The translations under genes and the position numbers were made by a program. The notes under the pieces are model-generated. The model saw only the letters and a list, made by a program, of their open reading frames with translations, was not told the DNA's origin and did not search any database. A DNA stretch of 64,000 nt from Janthinobacterium sp. 67 (GTDB taxonomy: Bacteria; Pseudomonadota; Gammaproteobacteria; Burkholderiales; Burkholderiaceae_D). The stretch spans positions 992,001 to 1,056,000 of the forward strand of contig NZ_PGES01000001.1 of NCBI RefSeq assembly GCF_002797895.1, in the 5' to 3' direction. Shown here in pieces: positions 45,577-54,254 of this stretch (the first letter of the stretch is position 1; each line of letters starts with the position of its first letter).

Positions 45577-47673
45577 TTATTTGCTCAGGTCGATGCGGTA
45601 TTTGGCGAAACCGCTGGCGTCGAGGCCGCCTTCTGCCGCCACGTTGGCGATGCCGCTGCCTTGCGCCAGCGCCAAATGGCCTGGCGCCGAGCGCAGGATC
45701 ACGGGGCCTGCCGTGGCCGTCTTGACGAAGCTCCAGCTACGCGCGCTGCCATTGGCCGCCAACGTCACCTTGCCGCCCTTGTTGCTCAGCGACGCCAGGT
45801 AGTTGCTGACCACGGCCTGGTTCGCATCGGGCGACTTGATGATGGTCTTGCTGCCATCGATGCCAGGCACGGCGCCGCCGCCGCCGGCGCGGTAATCGTT
45901 GGTGGCGACGATGAAGTCATCGCCGTCGGCCACGGGCGCGCCCTTGTAGGTGAGGTTGACGATGCGGCTGCCCGGCTTTTTCGTCACGTCGATCTGGTAC
46001 GTCAGCGCATTGTTTTCCGCGTAGAACACGTCATAGTTATAGATCGTGCCATACGACGGCACCAGGTCCTGCTCGGCCGTGGCGCTCGGGTCGATCTGAT
46101 TGAATTGCTTGGCCGACGTTTCCAGCCATGCTTTCAAGTCAGATCCCTTGATCTTCACGGCTTGCAGGTTGTTATTGCTGTACAAATACAAGTCGCCCGG
46201 ATTGCGCACTTGCAAGCCGACCGGTGCGGCCGGCGTTGCGCCAGCCGCCACGTCCGTGAAGTCCGATGGCCCGTTGCGGCCCGCCTTGAATGGCGCGCTG
46301 CAGGAAATGACAGGGATATTCTTGTAGCTGGACAAGGTGGCGTCCGTGCTGGTGGCGATGAAGTTCTTCACGTAGTCGAGCTGCGCCTGGTTCACCAGCT
46401 GGATGGCGCTCACGTCGCCGACGAGCGCAAAATAGGCCGACATCTCGAAATCCGTGCTGATGCCCAGCGGCTGCTTGGCGTAGGCAATGGTGGCCGCGTG
46501 CTCGGTAGCCACGAGCGGCGCGATGGCCGGGTCGGCTTTCACGAGGGTCGTGCCATCCGTATACTTGAAGCCGCGCGATTCCACCGTCGTCTTGGCCGGC
46601 TGCACCACCCACTTGCCGCCCTGATACACCATCGTCAGCTTGATGATGCCCAGGCGGCGACCCCAGCTTTGCGCCATGACGGTCGGCACGCCGTTCACGA
46701 AGCCGTTGACGGCGTCGATCTTGGCGCTGGCGGGGAAGGCGGCAAACGAGGCATCGAGCGCGGCCGCGCCGACTTCCTTGCCTTTCGGGAAGATCAAATG
46801 GGAATGGCCGATCATCAGGGCGTCGATGCCCGTGCTGGTCAGGTGATAGCTGCCGTTTTCCATCTTCGGGCTGTAGGCGCTCGTGTCCAGGCCGCCATGC
46901 GACAGGGCCACGACGAGGTCGGCGCCCTTGTTGCGCAATTCCGGCACGTACTGTTTCGCCGCTTCCTGCACGCCCGTCACGCTGACCTTGCCAGCGAGTA
47001 CTTTTTGATCCCATTCGAGGATTTGCGGCGGCACAAAGCTCAGCACGCCCACATTGATTTTCACGGTCAGCTTGCTGCCATCGGGCGCCGTGGCGGCGAA
47101 ATCACGGGGCAGCAGCGTGTAGGGCTGGAAAATCGGCTTGCCGCTGGACACGCCGACGACGTTGCTCAGCACGGAAGGGAAGGCGGGCGCGCCGCACGTA
47201 CCCGTCGGCTTGGCCACGCCGGGTATGCCGAAATCCGTGTTGGTGATCTGGCTCAGGTAAGGCAAGCCGTAGTTGAATTCATGGTTGCCCATGCCCCCCG
47301 CATCGTATTTCAGCGCGTTCATGGCCTTGTGCACGGCCAGGGTGCCGGAGCACGGTACGGGCACGGCCACGGCCTGCAGGTCGGCCAGCAAGGTGCCCTG
47401 GATGACGTCGCCATCGTCGAGCAAGACGTTGTTCGGGTTTTCCGCGCGCGCCGCCTGGATCAGGGTCGACGTGCGCTCCAGGCCCAGGCTCGTGTCTTCG
47501 GCCAGCGCATAGTAGTTATAGCTCAAGACGTTCGAGTGGATGTCTGTGGTTTCCAGCAATGCCACAGTGACCGTCGTGCCCTCGGGAATGGCCGGCGCCG
47601 TGTTTGAACTGCCGTTACAACCGACGAGACCCGCACTTGCCAGCGCCGCCAGCATGACCCAATTTGTTTTCAT
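45577..47673 (-). CDS. cpdB: Periplasmic 2',3'-cyclic-nucleotide 2'-phosphodiesterase/3'-nucleotidase-like lipoprotein
   Basis: A 698-residue protein with lipobox LVGC (Cys19). The metallophosphoesterase domain has LLETTDIHSNVLSYNYY, DDGDVIQGTLLADL, GMGNHEFNYGLPYL and MIGHSHLIFPKG; a 5'-nucleotidase C-terminal domain follows with SSYKNIPVISCSAPFKAGR and YGTIYNYDVFYAENN. This is the CpdB/YfkN architecture, a single unit. It hydrolyses 2',3'-cyclic nucleotides and 3'-AMP to nucleosides for salvage. Substrate preference cannot be read from the sequence. Confidence 0.93.
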   Translation of the reverse strand: MKTNWVMLAALASAGLVGCNGSSNTAPAIPEGTTVTVALLETTDIHSNVLSYNYYALAEDTSLGLERTSTLIQAARAENPNNVLLDDGDVIQGTLLADLQAVAVPVPCSGTLAVHKAMNALKYDAGGMGNHEFNYGLPYLSQITNTDFGIPGVAKPTGTCGAPAFPSVLSNVVGVSSGKPIFQPYTLLPRDFAATAPDGSKLTVKINVGVLSFVPPQILEWDQKVLAGKVSVTGVQEAAKQYVPELRNKGADLVVALSHGGLDTSAYSPKMENGSYHLTSTGIDALMIGHSHLIFPKGKEVGAAALDASFAAFPASAKIDAVNGFVNGVPTVMAQSWGRRLGIIKLTMVYQGGKWVVQPAKTTVESRGFKYTDGTTLVKADPAIAPLVATEHAATIAYAKQPLGISTDFEMSAYFALVGDVSAIQLVNQAQLDYVKNFIATSTDATLSSYKNIPVISCSAPFKAGRNGPSDFTDVAAGATPAAPVGLQVRNPGDLYLYSNNNLQAVKIKGSDLKAWLETSAKQFNQIDPSATAEQDLVPSYGTIYNYDVFYAENNALTYQIDVTKKPGSRIVNLTYKGAPVADGDDFIVATNDYRAGGGGAVPGIDGSKTIIKSPDANQAVVSNYLASLSNKGGKVTLAANGSARSWSFVKTATAGPVILRSAPGHLALAQGSGIANVAAEGGLDASGFAKYRIDLSK

Positions 47674-47762
47674 TACCGCCCTCGGAAAGATTCAAAGGAC
47701 GCGACTGTAACGCCGCCATGTGACGCGGCGATGACAGCCGTGCAAGGCGCATGGATACAGGC

Positions 47763-48212
47763 TTACGCGCAGGCGGCCACGGCCTTGGCCAGCCAGGCCG
47801 CATCGACGGGACCCAGGCGCCGCGCGCAGATACAATGTTGAGAAGTTAGAATCACTGTGTATGGCAAGCCCTTGATTTGATTGCCAAAGATGGGCAGCAA
47901 GGCGGGTAAAGCCAAGGCTTGGGGATAGCTGGCCCGGTGCTGCCGCAGGAACGCTTGCGCGGCCGCCCGCGTGTCGATGGCGATGCCGATGAAGCGGAGT
48001 TTTGGCTGCTTGGCGGCGTGGGCATGCAATATCGACAACTCCCGGATGCAGGGCAGGCAGTCGCTGGCCCAGAAGTTCAGCACCACTGGCTGGCCCTGGA
48101 ACTGGCCGAGCTTCATGCGGCCTTCGCCATCGACGCGCGGCAGGTCGAAGGACAATGGCGCGGCGTTCGCCTGGCAGGCGAGCACCAGCAATAATGCCGG
48201 CCAGCGCGTCAT
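47763..48212 (-). CDS. TlpA/ResA-like thioredoxin-fold protein
   Basis: A 149-residue secreted or membrane-tethered protein with signal peptide (LLLVLACQANA) and a thioredoxin fold: GQPVVLNFWASDCLPCIREL with the active-site CLPC at residues 52-55, and the cis-Pro segment GLPYTVILT. It overlaps the DUF3299 gene by 4 bp (ATGA) and lies downstream of an ABC exporter. Two further Cys near the C-terminus (HCICARR) are unusual for TlpA and could hold metal. Confidence 0.85.
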   Translation of the reverse strand: MTRWPALLLVLACQANAAPLSFDLPRVDGEGRMKLGQFQGQPVVLNFWASDCLPCIRELSILHAHAAKQPKLRFIGIAIDTRAAAQAFLRQHRASYPQALALPALLPIFGNQIKGLPYTVILTSQHCICARRLGPVDAAWLAKAVAACA

Positions 48213-48676
48213 TGTGGCACCACGGCCGCGTCCGTCATGCGGTAGTACAAGCCCATGGGATCGCTGGCCAGCACCTTCAGCTTGCCTTGCACGATGAACG
48301 GCGCATAGCTGAATTTCACGGCTGTGCGGCTTTTGATCTCCACCACGCCTTCCGGGCCGGCCGGCAGGCAAAAGGGGCAACTGGCCGAGGTGACGGTCAG
48401 CAGGAAGTGTTTCTGCTTTTGCCCTGGTTCGAGGGGCATCATGAAGCCTTGCACTTTCACATCCGTGTTGTCGAGTGCACTGATTTCCGGCGTGTATTTC
48501 GGCACCATGCGGCCTTTTTTTGCCTTGACCGTGGTGGCCTGTCCCAGCAGTTTCCACGACACGACGCCGGGCAAGTCCGTCAAGGGAGCGAAGAACGAGG
48601 GCGGCTCGTCGGCGGGGGCGGCGCAGGCGCAGCCGGCCAGCAGCAGTCCAGCGCTCAAGATCATGATTTTCAACAT
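48209..48676 (-). CDS. DUF3299 lipoprotein
   Basis: A 155-residue lipoprotein (lipobox LLAGC, Cys16). It has the DUF3299 pattern: VSWKLLGQATTVKAKKGRMVPKYTPEISALDNTDVKVQGFMMPLEPGQKQKHFLLT, then ASCPFCLPAGPEGVVEIKS with two Cys (CPFC) that could bind metal or be redox-active. Function unknown. It is encoded 10 bp after an FtsX-like permease and overlaps the thioredoxin-like gene. This grouping recurs near zinc-controlled genes. Confidence 0.85.
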   Translation of the reverse strand: MLKIMILSAGLLLAGCACAAPADEPPSFFAPLTDLPGVVSWKLLGQATTVKAKKGRMVPKYTPEISALDNTDVKVQGFMMPLEPGQKQKHFLLTVTSASCPFCLPAGPEGVVEIKSRTAVKFSYAPFIVQGKLKVLASDPMGLYYRMTDAAVVPQ

Positions 48677-48686
48677 GTATTTCCTT

Positions 48687-49865
48687 TCAGGGGCGCGCCA
48701 GGTTGGCGGCGATATCGGTGCGATAGGCGCGCACGGCGGGAATGGCGGCGGCCAGCAGGCCGACGGCTACGGCGATGAAGGGCAGCCACGCTTCGCCGGG
48801 CGCGACGCGCCACGCTTGCAGATTCAGTTGCTGCATCGATTCCAGCAAGCCAATACCGGCATGGCCCAGCAGCCAGCCCAGCGCCGCGCCCGTCAATGAC
48901 AGTAGCAAGCCTTGCGCCAGCAGCAAACGCAGCAGTTTGGCGGGCGAGGCGCCCAGGGTGCGCAGGATGGCCAGGTCGGTCTTGCGCTCTTCCAGCGCGC
49001 CGTACAGCGCCACGAACAGCGACAGGGCCGCCACCAGCAGCACGCCGGCGCCAATTGCCCGCAACACATCGATGCCGACGCCCAGCAGATTGAACAGCCG
49101 TGCCGATTCGAAAGCGGGCTGGGCCGCCTGCAGGCGCGGCTGCCCATTCACCCAGCGCGGCAGGCTGATGGCGGCCAAAGGCGTCGCGTGGCGCACCAGC
49201 ACGGCCGTCAATTCGCGCTGGGGCGCAGTTGCCGTCGGTTCATCGGGGTCCGTTTCATGCACTCGCCACACGGAAGCGACGGGCGTGACGATCAATCGGT
49301 CGAGCACGGTGCCTGTGGGCGCCAGGATACCCGTCACCGTGTAGGGGGCGTGCTCGTGCACTTCGCCGCCCGCCGCCAGCCCGTGCGAACCGGCAAAGCG
49401 GGCGCCGAGGGTGGCGCCCGTTTCGCGGGCCGCCTGGGCGCCAAACACGGCTTGCATCGGCTGCGTGAACAACTTGCCTTGCGCCAGGCGCGCGCCGTAA
49501 TGGTCGAGCAGCGCCGTCGTGCTGCCGACGATGCGCACACCATGGAAATTGTCGCCCAGCGCCAGCGGGATCGCCGATTGCACCAGCGGCTGCTTGGCCA
49601 GTGCCGCCAGCGCGCTCTCCGGGATGTTGCCGGTCGGAATATCGGCGTGATACACGGATGACAGGATCAGTTGCAAGGGCGAGCCTTTCGCGCCCACCAC
49701 GAGGTCGATGCCTTGCGCATCGCGTTCGGCGCGCTCTTCCAGCTGGCTGGATATGCCGAGTATGAAGGTCATCATGGCGATGCCGATGGCCACCAGCAGC
49801 ACATTCAAACTGGACGCCAGCGGCTTGTGGCGCAGGGCGCGCCAGGCCAGGGTGGCCGCGTTCAT
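48687..49865 (-). CDS. ABC transporter permease (FtsX/MacB-like)
   Basis: A 392-residue permease with one N-terminal helix (SLNVLLVAIGIAMMTFILGIS), a periplasmic MacB-like domain, and three C-terminal helices (GAGVLLVAALSLFVALYGALEERKTDLAILRTLGASPAKL). It belongs to the LolCE/MacB type. The stop-start overlap with the ATPase (4 bp) shows they form one transporter. Substrate unknown; context suggests zinc-linked envelope maintenance. Confidence 0.92.
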   Translation of the reverse strand: MNAATLAWRALRHKPLASSLNVLLVAIGIAMMTFILGISSQLEERAERDAQGIDLVVGAKGSPLQLILSSVYHADIPTGNIPESALAALAKQPLVQSAIPLALGDNFHGVRIVGSTTALLDHYGARLAQGKLFTQPMQAVFGAQAARETGATLGARFAGSHGLAAGGEVHEHAPYTVTGILAPTGTVLDRLIVTPVASVWRVHETDPDEPTATAPQRELTAVLVRHATPLAAISLPRWVNGQPRLQAAQPAFESARLFNLLGVGIDVLRAIGAGVLLVAALSLFVALYGALEERKTDLAILRTLGASPAKLLRLLLAQGLLLSLTGAALGWLLGHAGIGLLESMQQLNLQAWRVAPGEAWLPFIAVAVGLLAAAIPAVRAYRTDIAANLARP

Positions 49866-50518
49866 GCCGCCTCCCTGGCGCGGGGCAGGCGCAGCACGGC
49901 AGCACCGGGCAAGGCGGCCAGCACCCTCGCATCGTGGCTGGCAATCACCAGCGAGGCGCCGGCTTGCGCGGCTTGCCCGGCCAGCAGGTGCACGACGGCG
50001 GCGCAGGCGTCGTCGTCGAGGTTGGCCGTCGGCTCGTCGGCCAGGATCAGCCGTGGGCGCATGAAGACGGCGCGCGCGATGGCGGCCCGTTGCCGCTGGC
50101 CGCCGCTCAGTGCATACGGATAGGCATCGAGCTTGCCAGCCAGGCCCAGCTGTCCCAGCAGGCTGGCCGCGCGGGCCGGATCGGGCCGCCGGCCGCTGGC
50201 GTAGGCGGGCAGCAAGACATTATCGAGCACGTTCAAGCTGGGCACGAGCGCCAGTTGCTGGGGCAGCAAGCCGATGACGCGGCCGCGCCAGCTGTCGCGC
50301 TGGCGCGGCGTGAGGCCGGGCAGGGACGTGCCCGCCACGTCGAGGCGGCCAGCTTGGGGCGCCAGGATGCCGGCCAGCAAATGCAGCAAGGTCGATTTGC
50401 CGGAACCGGATGGTCCCAGCAGCAGCGCATGCTGCCCGGCGGGCAAGTGGAAAGCGGCGATATCGAGCACGGGGCTGGCCGGATCATAGCCGTAGGTCAA
50501 AGAGGCGAGGTGAAGCAT
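49862..50518 (-). CDS. ABC transporter ATP-binding protein (LolD/MacB-like)
   Basis: A 218-residue ATPase with Walker A GPSGSGKST, Q-loop LLPQQLALVPSLNV, signature LSGGQRQRAAIARAV and Walker B LILADEPTANLDDD, then the H-loop SHDARV. The start at 50518 gives a standard MLHLASLTYGY N-terminus. First gene of a four-gene minus operon (ATPase, permease, DUF3299, thioredoxin-like). Its promoter has a perfect TATAAT -10 overlapped by an inverted repeat. Confidence 0.93.
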   Translation of the reverse strand: MLHLASLTYGYDPASPVLDIAAFHLPAGQHALLLGPSGSGKSTLLHLLAGILAPQAGRLDVAGTSLPGLTPRQRDSWRGRVIGLLPQQLALVPSLNVLDNVLLPAYASGRRPDPARAASLLGQLGLAGKLDAYPYALSGGQRQRAAIARAVFMRPRLILADEPTANLDDDACAAVVHLLAGQAAQAGASLVIASHDARVLAALPGAAVLRLPRAREAA

Positions 50519-50559
50519 GGAATTCTTTCGAAAGTCAGGCTGGCAAAGATTGCCGCACA

Positions 50560-50578
50560 AATGCAACTGAGCTGCATT
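50560..50578 (-). promoter_or_regulatory. Putative Zur operator 1, overlapping the -10 of the ABC operon
   Basis: AATGCA-N7-TGCATT (AATGCAACTGAGCTGCATT) is an inverted repeat of Fur-family length. Its right arm overlaps TATAAT on the minus strand (50581-50576), the probable -10 box for the ABC operon. A Zur-like gene lies 4 kb away. Identification as a Zur site is inference from position and neighbours. Confidence 0.5.
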
Positions 50579-50582
50579 ATAA

Positions 50583-50611
50583 TTCAAACGCAATAGACTT
50601 GCATTTAAAAT
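50583..50611 (+). promoter_or_regulatory. Sigma-70-type promoter of the CobW operon
   Basis: TTCAAA (50583-50588) and TAAAAT (50606-50611) with exactly 17 bases between, reading toward the CobW gene at 50656. The expected start of transcription is about 50618. The -10 lies inside operator 2. Confidence 0.5.
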
Positions 50612-50613
50612 GC
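50601..50613 (+). promoter_or_regulatory. Putative Zur operator 2, overlapping the -10 of the CobW operon
   Basis: GCATTTAAAATGC is a perfect inverted repeat (6-bp arms, 1-base centre) sitting on the -10 hexamer of the + strand promoter. It shares the ATGC half-site with operator 1. Binding here would repress the CobW genes when zinc is sufficient. Confidence 0.5.
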
Positions 50614-50655
50614 GGCACCCATAGCCTCCCTTAATTGTTGATCCGAAAGATACCC

Positions 50656-51882
50656 ATGACCCAGCGCAAACTCCCCGTCACCGTCCTGTCCGGCTTTCTC
50701 GGCGCCGGCAAGACCACCTTGCTCAACCACATACTGCGCAACCGCGAAGGCAAGCGCGTGGCCGTCATCGTCAACGACATGAGCGAAGTCAATATCGACG
50801 CTTCACTGGTGAAAGACAGCGCCGAAGCGGCCGGCGCGGCCCTGTCGCGCACGGAAGAAAAACTGGTCGAGATGTCGAACGGCTGCATCTGCTGCACCCT
50901 GCGCGACGATCTGTTGCTGGAAGTGCGGCGCCTGGCAGCGGAAGACCGCTTCGATTATTTGCTGATCGAATCGACGGGCGTGAGCGAGCCGATGCCCGTG
51001 GCCGCCACCTTCGACTTCGAAGACGAGCACGGCGACAGCCTGAACGACGTGGCGCAGATCGACTGCATGGTCACCGTCGTCGACTGCGCCAACCTGCTCA
51101 ACGATTTCCATAGCGAAGACAGCCTCGAGCAACGGGGCGAGACGGCGGGCGAGGGCGACGACCGCCAGCTGGCCAATTTGCTGACGGAACAGATCGAGTT
51201 TGCCAATGTCATCGTCCTCAACAAGGTCGACATGGTCAATGCGGCCGAGCGCCTGCGCGTGCTGGCCGTTATCAAGGCCCTCAATCCAGGCGCGCGCATC
51301 ATCGAAACAAACCAGTCCGTCGTGCCGCTCGACGCCATCCTGGGCACGAATCTGTTCGACCTGGAGCAGGCGGCCGCCATGCCGGGCTGGGCGCAGGAGC
51401 TGGCCGGCGTGCATACGCCGGAGACGGACACGTATGGCATCAGCAGCTTCGTCTACCGGGCGAAGGCGCCGTTCCACGCGCAGCGCCTGCACGACTACTT
51501 TGCCCAGCCGATCAAGGGCGTGGTGCGCAGCAAGGGATATTTCTGGCTGGCCAGCCGCCCCGAATGGGTGGCCAGCCTGTCCGGCGCGGGCAAGCTGATG
51601 AATATCGAACCCGTGGGCTTGTGGTGGGCGTCCGTGCCCAAGGAGCGCTGGCCAACGGATGCGGCCTCGCTGGCGGAAGTTAAGGCGGGTTGGAGCGAAA
51701 CGTATGGCGACCGCTACCAGGAACTGGTCTTCATCGGCCAGGACATGGACCAGGCCGCCATCGAGGCGGACTTGAAGAAATGTCACCTTAACTACACGGA
51801 AACGCGCCTGGGCATGGCTGCCTGGCGCAAGCAGCCCGACCCGTTTCCGCAATGGCAGCGCATGGAAGAATTCGAAGATTAA
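50656..51882 (+). CDS. zigA: Zinc-responsive CobW-family GTPase metallochaperone (ZigA-like)
   Basis: A 408-residue G3E GTPase. P-loop GFLGAGKTT (13-21), metal motif CICC at Cys77-Cys80 ([13 protein letters not shown]), [11 protein letters not shown], and the base motif LNKVDMV. The C-terminal CobW_C domain includes [21 protein letters not shown] and [10 protein letters not shown], characteristic of ZigA/YciC zinc chaperones expressed in zinc starvation. The ATG at 50656 is preferred to the TTG at 50635. It starts the + operon next to the putative Zur operators and is followed 19 bp later by a second CobW gene. Confidence 0.92.
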   Translation: MTQRKLPVTVLSGFLGAGKTTLLNHILRNREGKRVAVIVNDMSEVNIDASLVKDSAEAAGAALSRTEEKLVEMSNGCICCTLRDDLLLEVRRLAAEDRFDYLLIESTGVSEPMPVAATFDFEDEHGDSLNDVAQIDCMVTVVDCANLLNDFHSEDSLEQRGETAGEGDDRQLANLLTEQIEFANVIVLNKVDMVNAAERLRVLAVIKALNPGARIIETNQSVVPLDAILGTNLFDLEQAAAMPGWAQELAGVHTPETDTYGISSFVYRAKAPFHAQRLHDYFAQPIKGVVRSKGYFWLASRPEWVASLSGAGKLMNIEPVGLWWASVPKERWPTDAASLAEVKAGWSETYGDRYQELVFIGQDMDQAAIEADLKKCHLNYTETRLGMAAWRKQPDPFPQWQRMEEFED

Positions 51883-51901
51883 CCTTGAACAGGAACACAA
51901 T

Positions 51902-52900
51902 ATGACAGAACTGATCCCCGTTACCATCATCACGGGTTTTCTCGGCAGCGGGAAAACCACCTTGCTCAAGCGCATATTGCAGGGCGATCACGGCGTGCGC
52001 ATCGCCGTGATCGAAAACGAATTCGCCGCCGAAAGCATCGACCATGGCTTGCTGGTGCAAGACAGCGACGAGCAGATCGTGGAAATGAACAATGGCTGCA
52101 TCTGCTGCAGCGTGCGTGGCGATTTGATCCGCATCCTGGGTGAGCTGCACGCCAAGCGTCAAGCCGGAACCATCGCATTCGACCACGTGATCATCGAAAC
52201 GACGGGCCTGGCCGCGCCTGGCCCCGTGGCGCAAACCTTCTTTGCGGAACCCTCCGTCAGCGAGTACTACATGCTTGACGCCATTTTGACGGTGGTCGAT
52301 GCGCGCCACGCGCAGCAGCAATTGACGGCGCACCAGGAAGCGCAGGAGCAGGTGGGCTTTGCCGACCGCATCCTGCTGTCAAAGACGGACCTGGTCAGCA
52401 AGGACGAGCTGGCCGCGCTGCGCCAGCGCCTGGTCGCCATCAATGGCCGCGCCAGCATACAGAAAGTGCGCTTTGGCAATGTGCCGCTGCGCGACATCCT
52501 GAATATTCGCGGCTTCAACCTGAACGCCATCGTCGAACTGGAACCGGATTTCTTGGGAGAACTGGGCCACCGCCATGGCGATGGCGTGCAATCGTTCGTC
52601 TACCACCAGTCCCAGCCCCTCGATCTGCTGCAGGTGGAAAATTTTCTCGACGCCGTGGTGCAGCTGTTCGGCACCCAGTTGATGCGCTACAAGGGCATTT
52701 TGCACGTGGCCGACCTGGATTGCCGCGCCGTGTTCCAGGGCGTGCACATGCTGATGGGCTCGGAGCTGGGCGCGCCGTGGCGCGATGAGGAAGCGCGCGC
52801 CAGCAAGATCATCTTTATCGGCCGCGACTTGCCGCAGGATATGTTGATACGCGGCCTGGACCGCTGCGTGGCGGCCAGTGCCACCGAGGTGGCGGCATGA
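51902..52900 (+). CDS. CobW-family GTPase (second copy, YjiA/CobW2-like)
   Basis: A 332-residue G3E GTPase with P-loop GFLGSGKTT (12-20), metal motif CICC at Cys66-Cys69 (NNGCICCSVRGDLI), IIETTGLAAPGPV and LSKTDLV. It is shorter than the preceding paralogue and has a YjiA-type C-terminal domain. His-rich GHRHGDGVQSFVYHQ before the C-terminal domain could add metal ligands. Its end overlaps the permease start by 4 bp. Likely also a metal-insertion chaperone under zinc limitation. Confidence 0.92.
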   Translation: MTELIPVTIITGFLGSGKTTLLKRILQGDHGVRIAVIENEFAAESIDHGLLVQDSDEQIVEMNNGCICCSVRGDLIRILGELHAKRQAGTIAFDHVIIETTGLAAPGPVAQTFFAEPSVSEYYMLDAILTVVDARHAQQQLTAHQEAQEQVGFADRILLSKTDLVSKDELAALRQRLVAINGRASIQKVRFGNVPLRDILNIRGFNLNAIVELEPDFLGELGHRHGDGVQSFVYHQSQPLDLLQVENFLDAVVQLFGTQLMRYKGILHVADLDCRAVFQGVHMLMGSELGAPWRDEEARASKIIFIGRDLPQDMLIRGLDRCVAASATEVAA

Positions 52901-53685
52901 GCGTGGAAGCGGGCTTGCCCGCCCTGGCGCTGATTTTCCTGCTCGGCATGCGCCATGGGCTGGAACCCGATCACCTGGCCGCCGTCGATGGCCTCACCCT
53001 GCGCAGCCAGGCCGCCGCGCCGCGCTGGGCACCATGGATGGGTGCGCTGTTTGCGCTGGGGCATGGCGTCACCGTGCTGGCCATCGTCGCTATCGCCGCC
53101 GTGGCGTCGCAGCAATTTACACCGTCGGAGGCCGTGTTCGGCTGGCTGGAATGGCTGCCCATCGCCTTGCTGTTGTTGATCGCCGCCATGAATGCGCGCA
53201 GCTTGCTGGCCGGGGCGCAACTGGCCGAGGTGCGCGGCCGGCTGCTGCCGCGCTGGCTGCGGCGCGCATCCGGGCCGTTCGCCGCCATCCTCGTCGGCAT
53301 GCTGTTCGCGCTCGTCTTCGACACGGCCCTGCAGGCGGCCGCCTGGGGCTATGCGGCCGTCGCGCTGGGCGGCATGCAGCCGGCCTTGCTCACGGGCCTC
53401 GTGTTTGCAGTGGGCATGGGCGTGACCGATACCTTCGACGGCTGGGTCACGGCAAAGGTCATGCGCACGGGCCAGGCAGAGATCGTGCGCGCCTTCCGGC
53501 GCCGCCTGGGCTGGCCCATCGTCGCCATCTGCGTGGCGATGGCCGGCACCCTGGCGGCCGGCAAGTTTGATTCCGCGTGGTCGTTGCCGGAAAGCTGGAC
53601 GGCGGCCCTGGGCGCGGCCATGGTATTGCTGATGGCGGTGCTGTACGGCTGGACTTTGCTGAGCTTGCGCCGCGTGCGTGCATGA
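52897..53685 (+). CDS. NiCoT-like transition-metal permease
   Basis: A 262-residue membrane protein with about seven helices. Helix 1-2 carries RHGLEPDHLAAVDG, a variant of the NiCoT signature (RHAxDADHI), and a later segment LFDTALQAAAWGYAAVALGG-like follows a FALVFDTALQ motif. NiCoT proteins (HoxN, NixA) import Ni/Co; RcnA relatives export. In this zinc-controlled setting the metal may be Zn or Co. Coupled to the second CobW gene (ATGA). Confidence 0.8.
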   Translation: MSVEAGLPALALIFLLGMRHGLEPDHLAAVDGLTLRSQAAAPRWAPWMGALFALGHGVTVLAIVAIAAVASQQFTPSEAVFGWLEWLPIALLLLIAAMNARSLLAGAQLAEVRGRLLPRWLRRASGPFAAILVGMLFALVFDTALQAAAWGYAAVALGGMQPALLTGLVFAVGMGVTDTFDGWVTAKVMRTGQAEIVRAFRRRLGWPIVAICVAMAGTLAAGKFDSAWSLPESWTAALGAAMVLLMAVLYGWTLLSLRRVRA

Positions 53686-53729
53686 GGCGGGGGCGTGGGT
53701 ATAATGGAAAAAAACCGCCGGATTCCACC

Positions 53730-54248
53730 ATGCCCGCACCCGAGATCGTCATCCGCCTGCTGACGCCAGCAGACACCCCCGCCTTTTGCGCGCTGCGCCT
53801 GCGCGCCATCCTCGATTCACCCAGCTCGTTCTCCTCGTCACGCGAGGACGAGCTGGCCCGCACGCCGGAAGAACATGCGCAGCGCATTGCCGGCGGCCCG
53901 CAGCATCGGGCATTCGGCGCCTTCGATGGCGAACGCCTCGTCGGTTTTGCCGGATTGCGGCGCGAACCCATGCGCCAGTTGTCGCACAAGGCCCTGCTAT
54001 GGGGTGTGTTCGTCGACGTGCCCCAGCGGGGCAAGGGCGTGGCGCGGCGCCTCGTGAATGCCTGCATCGAACAGGCCGAGACGGATCCTGCCATCATGCA
54101 GGTCCACTTGAGCGTGAATGCGGAAAACAATGCGGCGCGCCGACTGTATGAATCGCTGGGATTTATCGCCTATGGCACGGAGCCGCGCTCGATGCGTGTC
54201 GGTGAGCTGTTCTATGACGAGCATCACCTGGCCTTGCTGCTCAAGTGA
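53730..54248 (+). CDS. GNAT-family N-acetyltransferase
   Basis: A 172-residue acetyltransferase. LLWGVFVDVPQRGKGVARRLVNACIEQA contains the acetyl-CoA pyrophosphate-binding Q/RxxGxG/A loop, and VHLSVNAENNAARRLYESLGFIAYGTEPRSM is the usual strand-helix-strand with the C-terminal aromatic. The start at 53730 lies after GGATTCCACC with no strong SD. Substrate unknown. It converges with zur (6 bp gap). Confidence 0.9.
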   Translation: MPAPEIVIRLLTPADTPAFCALRLRAILDSPSSFSSSREDELARTPEEHAQRIAGGPQHRAFGAFDGERLVGFAGLRREPMRQLSHKALLWGVFVDVPQRGKGVARRLVNACIEQAETDPAIMQVHLSVNAENNAARRLYESLGFIAYGTEPRSMRVGELFYDEHHLALLLK

Positions 54249-54254
54249 CGCCCG

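Noticed and set aside
45661..47607. 648-codon + strand frame opposite cpdB
   Set aside because: Shadow of the metallophosphoesterase gene; composition is His/Arg/Gln-rich without motifs.
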